Shown: positions 42,276 to 51,230 of the stretch, piece after piece
How the letters are laid out: every line of letters begins with the position of its first letter
Numbering within the stretch: position 1 is the stretch's first letter
Source: an uncultured Bacilli bacterium
GTDB taxonomy: Bacteria; Bacillota_I; Bacilli_A; RF39; UBA660
Assembly: GCA_910586295.1 (NCBI GenBank)
Contig: CAJUGE010000070.1
Span: forward strand, 42,644-106,643
Direction: 5' to 3'
DNA length: 64,000 nucleotides
Program-made: the position numbers and the translations under genes
Notes under the pieces: model-generated
Databases searched by the model: none
The model's input: the letters and a program-made list of their open reading frames with translations, nothing else
Told to the model about the DNA's origin: nothing

Positions 42276-44039
42276 ATGTTTAAATTATTTAAAAATTTTA
42301 GTAAAAAAGATATTATTTTAATAATTGTTGCTATTGTTTTGATAGTTGGTCAAGTTTGGCTTGATTTGAAGTTACCTGATTATATGTCTGAAATAACAGT
42401 TTTGGTTCAGACTGAGGGTAGTAGTATTAAAGATATACTTATTAATGGTGGTTATATGCTTTTGTGTGCATTAGGTAGTTTAATGTCTGCTATTATCGTT
42501 GGATATACTGCTTCTAATATTTCTGCTAGTTTTTCTATGCGTGTTAGAAAGAAGTTATTTAGTAAGGTCTTGAAATTAGGGATTCATGAAGTTAAACAAT
42601 TTTCTACTAGTAGTTTAATTACTAGAACTACTAATGATATTACTCAAATTCAAATGCTTATTTCTATGGGGCTTCAATTAATAATAAAAGCGCCTATAAC
42701 TGCAGTTTGGGCAATAACTAAGATTCTTAATAAAAGTTGGCAATGGAGCGCGATTGTGGCAGTTGCTGTTTTAGTGCTTTTGAGTACTATTGTTACGCTT
42801 ATGATTATTGTTCTTCCAAGATTTAAGAAAGTTCAAAAAATGATTGATAAGATAAATGGTATTGTAAGAGAAAATGTTATTGGTATAAGAGTTGTTCGAG
42901 CTTTTAATGCTGAGAAGTATCAAGAAGATAAGTTTGAGAATGCTAATGATGAATTAACTAATATGCAGTTATTTAATCAAAAAGCTTTTAGTATAATGTC
43001 TCCTGTTATGTATATGATAATGTACTTTTTGACTTTGACAATATATTTTGTAGGGGCTCATCTTATAGATGGTGCTTTAATGTCTGAGAAGTTAGTATTG
43101 TTTGGAGATATGGTCGTATTTAGTTCTTATGCAATGCAAGTTATAATGTCGTTTTTAATGCTTGCTATGATATTTATGATGGTTCCTAGAGCTCAAGTTT
43201 CTGCAGAACGTATTAATGAGGTTATTGATAGTGAGATTAGTGTTAAAGATGGCGAGATAGAAAAGAGCGATAGTAATTTGGTTGGAACTGTTGAGTTTAA
43301 GAATGTTAGTTTTAAGTATCCAGATGCAGAGGAGTGCTTACTTAAAAATATTTCTTTTAAAGCTAATAAAGGAGAAACAGTCGCTTTTATAGGAAGTACT
43401 GGAAGTGGGAAGAGTACTCTTATAAATTTAGTTCCAAGATTTTATGATGTAACCGAAGGTGAAATTTTAATTGATGGAGTGAATGTTAAAAATTACAAAC
43501 AAGATATTCTTCATAATAAAATCGGTTATGTTCCTCAAAAAGCTGTTATGTTTGATGGTACTGTTGCTTCAAATGTTGCTTATGGTGATAATGGTAAGGG
43601 AGAAAAGACCGATAAAGTCATAAAAGAGGCTATTAGAGTTGCGCAAGGAACAGATTTTGTTGAAAAGATGGAGGGGCAGTATGAAGCTCATATAGCTCAA
43701 GGTGGTACTAATGTTTCTGGTGGTCAAAGACAAAGGCTTGCAATAGCTCGTGCTATAGCAAGAGATCCTGAGATTTATATTTTTGATGATAGTTTTTCGG
43801 CACTTGATTATAAAACTGATGCAACACTTCGTAAGGAGTTAAAGAAATATACTAATAATGCTACTAGCTTAATAGTTGCTCAGAGAATAGGAACTGTTAT
43901 GAATGCAGATAAAATATTAGTTTTAGATAATGGTAATTGTGTTGGAATTGGGACACATAAAGAGCTTTTAAAGAATTGTGAAGTCTATAAACAAATAGCA
44001 CTTTCACAACTTTCAGAGGAGGAATTAAATAATGAATAA
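42276..44039 (+). CDS. ABC exporter subunit with degenerate ATP site
   Basis: The protein is 587 residues: six membrane spans (about 1-320), then an ATPase domain with Walker A GSTGSGKST, signature VSGGQRQR and Walker B IYIFDDSFSALD. The residue after the Walker B Asp is Asp instead of the catalytic Glu. This is usual for one half of heterodimeric exporters such as LmrCD or TM287/288. The partner gene overlaps it by eight bases. GAGGAGG precedes the ATG. The substrate could be drugs, lipids or the small peptide encoded opposite. Confidence 0.92.
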   Translation: MFKLFKNFSKKDIILIIVAIVLIVGQVWLDLKLPDYMSEITVLVQTEGSSIKDILINGGYMLLCALGSLMSAIIVGYTASNISASFSMRVRKKLFSKVLKLGIHEVKQFSTSSLITRTTNDITQIQMLISMGLQLIIKAPITAVWAITKILNKSWQWSAIVAVAVLVLLSTIVTLMIIVLPRFKKVQKMIDKINGIVRENVIGIRVVRAFNAEKYQEDKFENANDELTNMQLFNQKAFSIMSPVMYMIMYFLTLTIYFVGAHLIDGALMSEKLVLFGDMVVFSSYAMQVIMSFLMLAMIFMMVPRAQVSAERINEVIDSEISVKDGEIEKSDSNLVGTVEFKNVSFKYPDAEECLLKNISFKANKGETVAFIGSTGSGKSTLINLVPRFYDVTEGEILIDGVNVKNYKQDILHNKIGYVPQKAVMFDGTVASNVAYGDNGKGEKTDKVIKEAIRVAQGTDFVEKMEGQYEAHIAQGGTNVSGGQRQRLAIARAIARDPEIYIFDDSFSALDYKTDATLRKELKKYTNNATSLIVAQRIGTVMNADKILVLDNGNCVGIGTHKELLKNCEVYKQIALSQLSEEELNNE

Positions 44040-46167
44040 GCGAGGAGGAATGGAAAAGTCAAAGAATTTTGGACAATCTATTAAGAGACTTTTTAGTGAA
44101 CTTAGAAGTTTTAGAGTTTTAATTTTAGTAGCTTTGATTTTCGCTGTTAGTGGAAGTATCCTTTCTATTGTTGCTCCTAATAAGCTTTCAAAATTAACTG
44201 ATACGATTTCAAGTGGTTTAGTAGTTAATCAAGAAAAGTTTGAAATTATAGCTAATAGTATTAATGAGAGTTTAACTAGTATAGATGTTAATAGTGTTAT
44301 TAGTAGTTATAAATTAAATGATTTAGAAAAACAGGAATTTTTAAGTGTTATGACAGGTTCTGATGGAAAGTCAAATGAAGAATTTATTAGCGAGCTTATG
44401 GGACTTTCCGAAAATACGTTAGGAATTATTTTACCTAACATTAAAATCGATAATATAGAAATAAATACTCTTGACCAATTAGAACTTTTAGATGTACTTA
44501 GTAGTATTGATGATAAAGCAAGTGCAAGTGTTATTTATAAAAAAATAGATGAATGTCCAGAGTCAATAAGAGAAGCTATTAAGCCTTTTATGGATTTGGA
44601 GAAGGTTAAGAGAATTGCTATATTTTTGGGATGTTTATATTTACTTAGTGCACTTTTAAATTTCTTTCAAGGTATTATTATGACAGTAGTTTCTAATAAT
44701 TTCGCTAGAAAACTTAGAAATAGAATTTCTATAAAGATTAATAATCTTCCTTTAAGATATTTTGATAAGAATCAAACTGGTGATGTTCTTTCGAGGGTTA
44801 CTAATGATGTTGATACAATTGCTCAGAGTATGAATCAATCTTTGGCTAGTTTGGTGAGCGCTACTACGCTTTTAGTTGGTACTGTTATAATGATGTTTGT
44901 TACTAATTATTTGATGGCGATTACTGCAATTGTTGCTAGTTTGATAGGCTTTGTGTTTATGTTTATGATTTTAAGTAAGTCTCAAAAGTATTTTAGAGCT
45001 AGACAAGAGGAACTTGGAAGACTTAATTCTCATATCGAAGAAGTTTATTCCGGATTGTTAGTAGTTAAGGCTTATAATGGCAAGGCTACTTCAGATGAAA
45101 AATTTGATGAGATAAATAAAAAAGTGTATGATGCTAATAGAAAGAGTCAATTTTTAGCTGGTATTATGCAGCCTATGATGATGTTTATTGGTAATTTTGG
45201 ATATGTGGCTGTATGTATAGTGGGTGCGCTTCTTACAGTTAATGGGAGTATTACTTTTGGAGTTATAGTTGCATTTATTACTTATGTAAGACTATTTACA
45301 TCTCCTTTGGCTGAGATAGCACAGGCTATGAATAGTATGCAGAGTACTGCTGCTGCTAGTGAGAGAGTATTTGAATTTCTTGATGAGGAAGAGATGGATA
45401 ATCAGGAGAATATAACAAAGGTTTTAAAAAAGTCAAAAGTTAAAGGAAATATTGAATTTAAACATGTTAAGTTTGGATACGATGAATCTAAAGTTATTAT
45501 TAATGATTTTAGTGCTAAAGCAACTCCTGGACAAAAGATTGCAATTGTAGGTCCTACTGGTGCTGGTAAGACTACTATGGTTAATTTGCTTATGAAGTTT
45601 TATGAGATAAATTCTGGAGATATTTTAATAGATGGTGTTTCTACTAAGGAACTTTCTAGAGAAAATATACATTCATTATTTACTATGGTTCTTCAAGATA
45701 CTTGGTTGTTTGGAGGAACTGTTAAGGAGAATATAATTTATAATAGAGAGAATGTGAGTGAAGAAAAGATAAATGAAGTTTGTGATACTGTGGGACTTAC
45801 TCATTTCATTAAGACTTTACCTCAGGGATTTGATACAGATATAAGTCAAAATGATTCTGTGTCTGCTGGGCAGAGACAACTTCTTACAATTGCACGTGGT
45901 ATGATTGAGGATGCACCTTTCTTAATTTTGGATGAGGCTACAAGCAATGTAGATACAAGAACTGAGGAGTTGGTACAACACGCTATGGATAAACTTATGG
46001 AAGGTAGAACTTCATTTATTATTGCACATAGGCTTTCTACAATTAAAAATGCGGATTTAATACTAGTTATGAAAGATGGTAATATTATAGAGACTGGTAA
46101 TCATGATGAATTGATGGAGAAGAAAGGTTTCTATGCGGATTTATATAATTCACAGTTTGAACTTTAG
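44032..46167 (+). CDS. ABC exporter subunit with large extracytoplasmic insert
   Basis: The protein is 711 residues. After the first membrane span an insert of about 130 residues (roughly 45-180) is placed before the second span, and it should face outside. The ATPase part has GPTGAGKTT, the degenerate signature VSAGQRQL and a complete Walker B LILDEATSNVD, so it supplies the active catalytic Glu of the pair. The start at 44032 is supported by GAGGAGG nine bases upstream; the ATG at 44050 is too close to its GGAGG. Heterodimers of this type with long second subunits occur widely in Bacillota. Confidence 0.92.
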   Translation: MNKRGGMEKSKNFGQSIKRLFSELRSFRVLILVALIFAVSGSILSIVAPNKLSKLTDTISSGLVVNQEKFEIIANSINESLTSIDVNSVISSYKLNDLEKQEFLSVMTGSDGKSNEEFISELMGLSENTLGIILPNIKIDNIEINTLDQLELLDVLSSIDDKASASVIYKKIDECPESIREAIKPFMDLEKVKRIAIFLGCLYLLSALLNFFQGIIMTVVSNNFARKLRNRISIKINNLPLRYFDKNQTGDVLSRVTNDVDTIAQSMNQSLASLVSATTLLVGTVIMMFVTNYLMAITAIVASLIGFVFMFMILSKSQKYFRARQEELGRLNSHIEEVYSGLLVVKAYNGKATSDEKFDEINKKVYDANRKSQFLAGIMQPMMMFIGNFGYVAVCIVGALLTVNGSITFGVIVAFITYVRLFTSPLAEIAQAMNSMQSTAAASERVFEFLDEEEMDNQENITKVLKKSKVKGNIEFKHVKFGYDESKVIINDFSAKATPGQKIAIVGPTGAGKTTMVNLLMKFYEINSGDILIDGVSTKELSRENIHSLFTMVLQDTWLFGGTVKENIIYNRENVSEEKINEVCDTVGLTHFIKTLPQGFDTDISQNDSVSAGQRQLLTIARGMIEDAPFLILDEATSNVDTRTEELVQHAMDKLMEGRTSFIIAHRLSTIKNADLILVMKDGNIIETGNHDELMEKKGFYADLYNSQFEL

Positions 46168-46192
46168 AGAAGATAGAAATATCTTCTTTTTA
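46168..46192 (+). terminator. Terminator of the ABC exporter operon
   Basis: AGAAGATA pairs with TATCTTCT around GAAA and is followed by TTTT. It starts at the stop codon. Confidence 0.8.
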
Positions 46193-46324
46193 AAAAGTGT
46201 GTAATTAGATTCTATAACTGTTTTGGAAGTATAATAAGAGTATGCTATGTAAAGATAGGTTGAGCTTTAGTACTTTATATGATAATATAGATGTATTATA
46301 AAGTTTGTGTGGGAGATGAAAATA

Positions 46325-47845
46325 ATGAATAAACTTTTAGTTCAACAGAAAATTGAAGAGTATTTGGCTAATTTGGATAAAGAGAATAGTGAATTAGAAT
46401 TAGAAGAAAGAGAAGAGAAAAAGAAGTTTTATCAAGGTTATTCTAAAGAAAAAATTCTAAATATGACAGAGGAAGAACTTGATAATTATATTAAAAAGCT
46501 TTGGATGTATAATCCATTTCATATAAGTTTAAAGAGGATTAAAGAAAACGGTTTTGATAAAGTAAAGCAAGGTTTTGCTTATCTGTTATATGGAGATGAT
46601 GATTTAGCATCAAGATGGAATACTGTTTATAAAGATTTAAAGGGAGTAGGTCCTTCGATGATGAGTGAACTTCTTGCTCATATTTATCCTTATGAGTGTA
46701 TTGTTTTTAATGCAACAACAAGAAAAGCATATAGTAGATTTGGTATTAAATATTCTAATAAAAATGATGGTAAAAGTTATTTAGAAGTTTGTGAATATGG
46801 TAAAGAAATTGGAAGTATGATAAGCGAGAAAAGCGATAAACCTTGTGATTTGTTGTTAGTTGATTATTTTCTATATGAAGTAAGTAAAAAGAAAGATATT
46901 GATAATGATATAAATACTAATAGTGATGTTGATGATATAAGAAATAGTATTTATCAAGAAGATGGCTTTATAGATGATATTATTGAAGTATTTGATGAGA
47001 AAAAGAATATAATATTAGCTGGTGTTCCTGGCGTAGGAAAGACACATATTGCTTTTGATATTATTAAATTATTAGAGTTAAAACAAAAACATAGTATTTC
47101 ATCTGACTTAATAAATAGGGTTGTGTTTACGCAGTTTCATCAAAGTTATGGTTATGAAGAATTTGTTGAAGGTGTGGTTTTAAATGACGGTAAATTAGTT
47201 TCTGTTGATGGCATTTTTAAGAAGTTGGTAGATGATGCTTTAAAGAATGAAAACTTGAACTATTATATTATTATTGATGAAATTAATAGAGGAAATGTTT
47301 CTAAAGTATTTGGCGAGTTACTTATGTGTATTGAGGCTGATAAGAGAAAACCAAAATATAGTGTTAAGTTAATGTATTCTAAAATGAGAAATGAAGAAAA
47401 AATAGATTTTTATGTTCCCGAGAATGTCTATATTATAGGTACTATGAATACAGCAGACCGTTCTTTAGAGCCTATCGATTATGCTTTAAGGAGAAGATTT
47501 TCGTTTTTTCACTTAAAGACTGCATTTGGTAATTTTAAGTTTTTGAAAACATTAGAGGAAAGTGTTGTGAAAAATCAAATTATTGGTACAATGAATCATA
47601 TTAATAAGAAATTGAGAGAACAATTTGGTTCTGATAACTTTAATATAGGTCATAGTTATTTTATAGAGTGTTTTGATGAAGAAGAATATATTAGAATTCT
47701 TAAATATGATATTATTCCTTTGCTAAGAGAGTATATGCTTAATGATGATGAAGAAATATGTAAGGTTTTTAAGTCTACTGATTCTAATGTAAGTATTTTT
47801 AATGAATTATTAGAGGGTTTAGAAAAGAATGAAAGTAAAGAATAA
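46325..47845 (+). CDS. mcrB: McrB-type GTPase of a type IV restriction system
   Basis: McrB recognises modified DNA and, with GTP, drives McrC. From the ATG at 46325 (GGGAG nine bases upstream) it is 506 residues. The N-terminal part is not the McrB DNA domain of E. coli but includes a helix-hairpin-helix-like LKGVGPSMMSELLAHIYP. The AAA+ domain has Walker A GVPGVGKTH, the region FTQFHQSYGYEEFVEG, Walker B IIDEINRGN and the McrB signature GTMNTADRSL. It overlaps mcrC by 17 bases. What modification it recognises cannot be told. Confidence 0.9.
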   Translation: MNKLLVQQKIEEYLANLDKENSELELEEREEKKKFYQGYSKEKILNMTEEELDNYIKKLWMYNPFHISLKRIKENGFDKVKQGFAYLLYGDDDLASRWNTVYKDLKGVGPSMMSELLAHIYPYECIVFNATTRKAYSRFGIKYSNKNDGKSYLEVCEYGKEIGSMISEKSDKPCDLLLVDYFLYEVSKKKDIDNDINTNSDVDDIRNSIYQEDGFIDDIIEVFDEKKNIILAGVPGVGKTHIAFDIIKLLELKQKHSISSDLINRVVFTQFHQSYGYEEFVEGVVLNDGKLVSVDGIFKKLVDDALKNENLNYYIIIDEINRGNVSKVFGELLMCIEADKRKPKYSVKLMYSKMRNEEKIDFYVPENVYIIGTMNTADRSLEPIDYALRRRFSFFHLKTAFGNFKFLKTLEESVVKNQIIGTMNHINKKLREQFGSDNFNIGHSYFIECFDEEEYIRILKYDIIPLLREYMLNDDEEICKVFKSTDSNVSIFNELLEGLEKNESKE

Positions 47846-48902
47846 AAGAACTGTTGATAATTTTGAGCCTAGTGTTTTAAAAAATATGATTTTGTTATCT
47901 TTGAGTTCTAATAAAGATAAATTTAAGTTTGAAGAAGATTTTTTAGGATTTGATAAGTATGTTTCTAATTATGAATTTCTTGTTAATCTTTTTTTAGATG
48001 AAGTAAATAAGGTAATTATGACTAAACCTTTAAAAAAGTATATTTATAAAGAAGAAGATTTGTATTATGTTAAAGGTAAGATAAATATTAAGAAAACTGT
48101 TGTTAATTATAATAATAAGGTGGCTTGTGTTTATGATTGTATGTCTTTAGATAATAGTTTGAATAGGATAGTAAAAAGTATAACTTATTATTTGCTTAAT
48201 ACTTATTATGTTTGTAAGAATAAAAAATTAAAGAATAGACTTTTGAATACTTATTATTATTTTAACGATGTTAAGTTAATAGATGTTAACTTAAGTGATT
48301 TAGATAGTATTAGGTTTGATTCTAATAATTTGAATTATGAAGTGTTGATTGTTATTTGTAGATATCTTTTGGGTTCTGTAAGAAAAGATAATCGTAATAG
48401 AAAATATATTGATGTTGATGGTTATTTATGGTGGATTTATCAAGAGTTTATTAGAAATTATTATTTTTATAATAAAAATACGCTTAATATTAATGATGTT
48501 TTGTCTTCAAAGTATGAATGGGATTTGGAACCTTTAGAAGATGCTAATATTTCATTGTTGCCTAATATGAGAACGGATATTGAAATAGAAAAGGATGATG
48601 AGATTATTATAATAGATGCTAAGTGTTATGAAACATCATTAGTAGAGTATCGTAATAAGAAAATGTTTATATCAGATAATTTATATCAATTAACTTCGTA
48701 TTTGGAGGTTTGTAAGTGTAAGTATCCTAATAAAAAATTAAGGGGTGTTTTGATTTATCCTTATAATCATTGTCTTAATGATTTGAATGCTTTAAGACAA
48801 AAATTTAAGAGATGTGATGGCTCTTATGAAATTGAAGTCGTTACTATTGATTTTAAACAAAAATGGGAAGATGTGTGTAAAGAGTTGAATGAAATTATTT
48901 GA
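47829..48902 (+). CDS. mcrC: McrC-type nuclease subunit
   Basis: The protein is 357 residues. The N-terminal half contacts McrB. The C-terminal PD-(D/E)xK domain has LLPNMRTDIEIE and IIIIDAKCYE, giving the metal-binding Asp and the D-x-K triad, then YQLTSYLE and GVLIYP. The start lies inside mcrB, so translation is coupled. McrBC cuts DNA between distant modified sites and protects against phage with modified bases. Confidence 0.9.
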   Translation: MKVKNKRTVDNFEPSVLKNMILLSLSSNKDKFKFEEDFLGFDKYVSNYEFLVNLFLDEVNKVIMTKPLKKYIYKEEDLYYVKGKINIKKTVVNYNNKVACVYDCMSLDNSLNRIVKSITYYLLNTYYVCKNKKLKNRLLNTYYYFNDVKLIDVNLSDLDSIRFDSNNLNYEVLIVICRYLLGSVRKDNRNRKYIDVDGYLWWIYQEFIRNYYFYNKNTLNINDVLSSKYEWDLEPLEDANISLLPNMRTDIEIEKDDEIIIIDAKCYETSLVEYRNKKMFISDNLYQLTSYLEVCKCKYPNKKLRGVLIYPYNHCLNDLNALRQKFKRCDGSYEIEVVTIDFKQKWEDVCKELNEII

Positions 48903-48928
48903 CTCTAATAAATAAGGCAATAATGTAG

Positions 48929-48960
48929 AAGCGATTGAAGTATTTTAATTGCTTTTTTTA
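48929..48960. terminator. Terminator after mcrC
   Basis: AAGCGATT pairs with AATTGCTT (one G-T pair) around GAAGTATTTT and is followed by TTTTT. It overlaps the stop codon of the converging XRE gene. Confidence 0.65.
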
Positions 48961-49184
48961 GTTTGTTTTGGAATTGATTTTATTGAGTTTGTAAAACCTA
49001 ATATGTATTCTGGGGAGATATCTAAGATTTTACAAATACCTATTAGATAATTAATTGGTAAGGCATTTTTTTCATTTTCGTATCTTTCGTATTGTTGTTG
49101 TTTAATATTTAGTTTTTCTGCTATTTCTTTCTGAGAGAGTTTTTTTTGTTTCCTTATATATTTTATTCTTTCTGTGTATTTCAT
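48945..49184 (-). CDS. XRE-family regulator, single HTH
   Basis: The protein is 79 residues, made almost wholly of one helix-turn-helix domain (IRKQKKLSQKEIAEKLNIKQQQYERYENEKNALP, then ILDISPEYILGFTNS). Its start overlaps the stop of the upstream two-domain regulator by four bases. The LDISPEYILGFT tail is like that of the partner, so the two probably bind related sites. Confidence 0.85.
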   Translation of the reverse strand: MKYTERIKYIRKQKKLSQKEIAEKLNIKQQQYERYENEKNALPINYLIGICKILDISPEYILGFTNSIKSIPKQTKKSN

Positions 49185-49648
49185 TTGCTTCTCCTTTTAT
49201 TATTTAGATTTTCTTTTTTGTTAGATAACCCTAGAATGTAGTCTGGAGAAACATTGAGATATTCACAAGCTGATTTAAAATGGTCTAAATTCATTGTATT
49301 TATTCCTTTTTCGTTTCTAGTATATTGTTGTATGCTAATTCCAATGTAGTTTGCTATTTCTTTAATTTTTATTCCCTCATATTCTCTTGTTTCTTTTAGT
49401 CTAATGTTATAGTAGTTGTCTATATTTAGTGGTTTAATTTCTTTTATGGTATTGGTAAAGTCTAAAAAGTATTCTGATGATATTAGTAGTGTTTTACATA
49501 TTTTTGTTAAAGTTATTACATTTGTGGTACTGTTATTGTTTTTAAATCTACTATATGAAGATTGTTTTATTCCTAACTTGTAAGATAACTCAGTAATGCT
49601 TATTTTTCTATATTTTCTTGCATGTTCTAATTTTTCTTTAAAATTCAT
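49181..49648 (-). CDS. XRE-family regulator with two HTH domains
   Basis: The protein is 155 residues with two consecutive helix-turn-helix domains (residues about 5-65 and 80-145; KISITELSYKLGIKQSSYSRFK and IKIKEIANYIGISIQQYTRNE). Both end in the same type of segment (ISSEYFLDFTNTI and VSPDYILGLSN). It stands divergent to lipoprotein copy 2, with two matching palindromes between them, so it probably represses that gene and its own operon. One monomer could fill both half-sites of a palindrome. Confidence 0.85.
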   Translation of the reverse strand: MNFKEKLEHARKYRKISITELSYKLGIKQSSYSRFKNNNSTTNVITLTKICKTLLISSEYFLDFTNTIKEIKPLNIDNYYNIRLKETREYEGIKIKEIANYIGISIQQYTRNEKGINTMNLDHFKSACEYLNVSPDYILGLSNKKENLNNKRRSK

Positions 49649-49684
49649 ATTTAGCTCCTCTTATAGAAGTTATATAATTTTTTA

Positions 49685-49698
49685 CAACAAAAAAGTTG
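49685..49698. promoter_or_regulatory. Operator-like palindrome 2
   Basis: CAAC-N6-GTTG lies within TTTACAAC-AAAAAA-GTTGAAA. It has the same half-sites and spacer as the palindrome at 49727-49750, 47 bp away centre to centre, and touches the -35 box of the lipoprotein promoter. Confidence 0.6.
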
Positions 49699-49724
49699 AA
49701 AAGTGAACATGTTTGTTATAAAAT
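49696..49724 (+). promoter_or_regulatory. Promoter of lipoprotein copy 2
   Basis: TTGAAA (49696-49701) and TAAAAT (49719-49724) are 17 bases apart. The predicted start falls inside the palindrome at 49727-49750. Confidence 0.65.
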
Positions 49725-49726
49725 AT

Positions 49727-49750
49727 ATTTACAACATATATGTTGTAAAT
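49727..49750. promoter_or_regulatory. Operator-like perfect 24-bp palindrome
   Basis: The sequence is its own complement over 24 bases, with core TTACAAC-ATATAT-GTTGTAA. It covers the predicted transcription start of the lipoprotein gene. The XRE regulators encoded divergently are the obvious candidates to bind it. Confidence 0.75.
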
Positions 49751-49771
49751 GTGAGGGTAGAAAGGGAACTT

Positions 49772-51175
49772 ATGAAAAAGAAAATATTATTTATTACTTT
49801 GATAATTTCAGTATTTTTAACTGAATGTGAAAATAAAAAGCAGGAGGAAAGTAAACAAGTAGTAGAAACAAATGGAATGCTAAGTTATACAATAGATGGT
49901 GAAGTAGCAAAAGAAAAACCCACAAAAGAGGACGACTATTTTGTTAATAAGATAGTGTGCGACAATGGTTCTGATATAATGTGGGATAATGATAATTGGG
50001 AAGTAGAATTAACTGAAGTGAAAAGTAAAGACAGATGTATGGTAGATTTTACAAAAGATAGTAATGCTCCTGGGTATAGAATTACAGTTACGACTAATAG
50101 CACATCTAGTTTAGATAGTTTATCAAAAGCTACAACTGAGAATGGAACAGTAATCATATATTCTAAATCTACAATAAATAGTGTAACGGGATGTAATGGA
50201 AGAGTAGAAGATAACAAGATAATAGTTAAAAATGTAACAGAAAATCAAACATGTAATATAGTTATAGAACAAACTTTAGCAGATGCTATAAAAACAGCAT
50301 ATCCACCAAAGGAAGGAAGAACTGATTTTAGTGTAATTGATGATGGAGCACCAGGTCTATATATAGATACTGATGACCAAGGAACAACGTACTATTTTAG
50401 TGGGGATGGAACAAATATGAATAACTGGGTAAGTTTTGCAGGAAGCTTATGGAGAATCATAAGAATAAACGGAAATGGAAGTGTAAGACTTTTGTATGCA
50501 GGAGACGGAAATGATGCGACGGATATAGGAGAAAGTGCATTCAATAATTTATATAATAATCCGATGTATGTAGGATGGAAATATGGAACAAGTGGAGACT
50601 TAATAAGTAATAGAGCAAATACAAATAAGAGCACAATATATGGAGTAGTAGAATCATGGTATAATTCAAGTATAGTTCCATCATATTCAAGTTATATAGA
50701 TACATCAGCAATATATTGTAATGATAGAAGTATAGGGAGTGGGTTATATAGTACGAGTAGTACATTCTACTATGCAGCAAGAGAAAGACTTCAAACAAAT
50801 AAGGCACCAACATTCAAGTGTAGTAACACAAGTGATAGATTCAATAATTTCGGGTTAATGACAGCAGACGAAGTATCATATGCAGGAGGAGTATATGGAA
50901 TAAATAATCCAATAGCATATTATTACTTAGCGAAAGATGGAAGTGGTAGTATCACTGGAGACAGTTATTGGTGGACATTGAGTCCGTATAGCTATAGTAG
51001 CAGTGGCGGTGCTTACGCGCTCAATGTGTGTGGCTCTAGATACCCCGGCTACTTGGATTGGAACCGTGCTTACACTGGTAACGTCGTTCGTCCAGTTATT
51101 TCATTAAAAGCAGAAGTTATTGTTACTGGAGGAGACGGCAGTGGAGATAATCCTTATACAGTTATGTTTTCGTAA
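49772..51175 (+). CDS. Surface protein with hypervariable C-type-lectin-like C-terminus (copy 2)
   Basis: From the ATG at 49772 (AAAGGGA upstream) the protein is 467 residues; codons from 49703 are in frame but have no ribosome site. The signal peptide ends LTEC at Cys19, a poor lipobox because position -1 is Glu where copy 1 has Gly. The rest follows copy 1: GMLSYTIDGEVA, CMVDFTKD, the cysteine-paired beta domain, WVSFAGSLWRIIRINGNGS, FGLMTADEVSYAGG, WWTLSP, a variable stretch and VVRPVISL. Codon use changes sharply in the variable stretch. It is divergent to XRE regulators and followed by a strong terminator. Confidence 0.8.
   Translation: MKKKILFITLIISVFLTECENKKQEESKQVVETNGMLSYTIDGEVAKEKPTKEDDYFVNKIVCDNGSDIMWDNDNWEVELTEVKSKDRCMVDFTKDSNAPGYRITVTTNSTSSLDSLSKATTENGTVIIYSKSTINSVTGCNGRVEDNKIIVKNVTENQTCNIVIEQTLADAIKTAYPPKEGRTDFSVIDDGAPGLYIDTDDQGTTYYFSGDGTNMNNWVSFAGSLWRIIRINGNGSVRLLYAGDGNDATDIGESAFNNLYNNPMYVGWKYGTSGDLISNRANTNKSTIYGVVESWYNSSIVPSYSSYIDTSAIYCNDRSIGSGLYSTSSTFYYAARERLQTNKAPTFKCSNTSDRFNNFGLMTADEVSYAGGVYGINNPIAYYYLAKDGSGSITGDSYWWTLSPYSYSSSGGAYALNVCGSRYPGYLDWNRAYTGNVVRPVISLKAEVIVTGGDGSGDNPYTVMFS
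50987..51082 (+). other. Candidate DGR variable region (copy 2)
   Basis: These 32 codons lie between WWTLSP and VVRPVISL. Only one of them ends in A, whereas about half of the 35 codons just upstream do, and GC is visibly higher. This fits a region written from a template with AAC/AAT-type codons whose adenines were replaced. The downstream GTCGTTCGTCCAGTT matches GTTGTTCGCCCAGTA in copy 1 and would hold the initiation-of-homology site. Confidence 0.6.
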
Positions 51176-51188
51176 GATAGAAAAAAGA

Positions 51189-51230
51189 AGCTGAATGAAA
51201 TTATTTCATTTCATTACAGCCCCTTTTTTA
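51189..51230. terminator. Terminator after lipoprotein copy 2
   Basis: GCTG-AATGAAA pairs with TTTCATT-A-CAGC (one bulge) and is followed by CCCTTTTTT. A-rich sequence on the left lets it also serve the converging SPFH gene. Confidence 0.8.
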
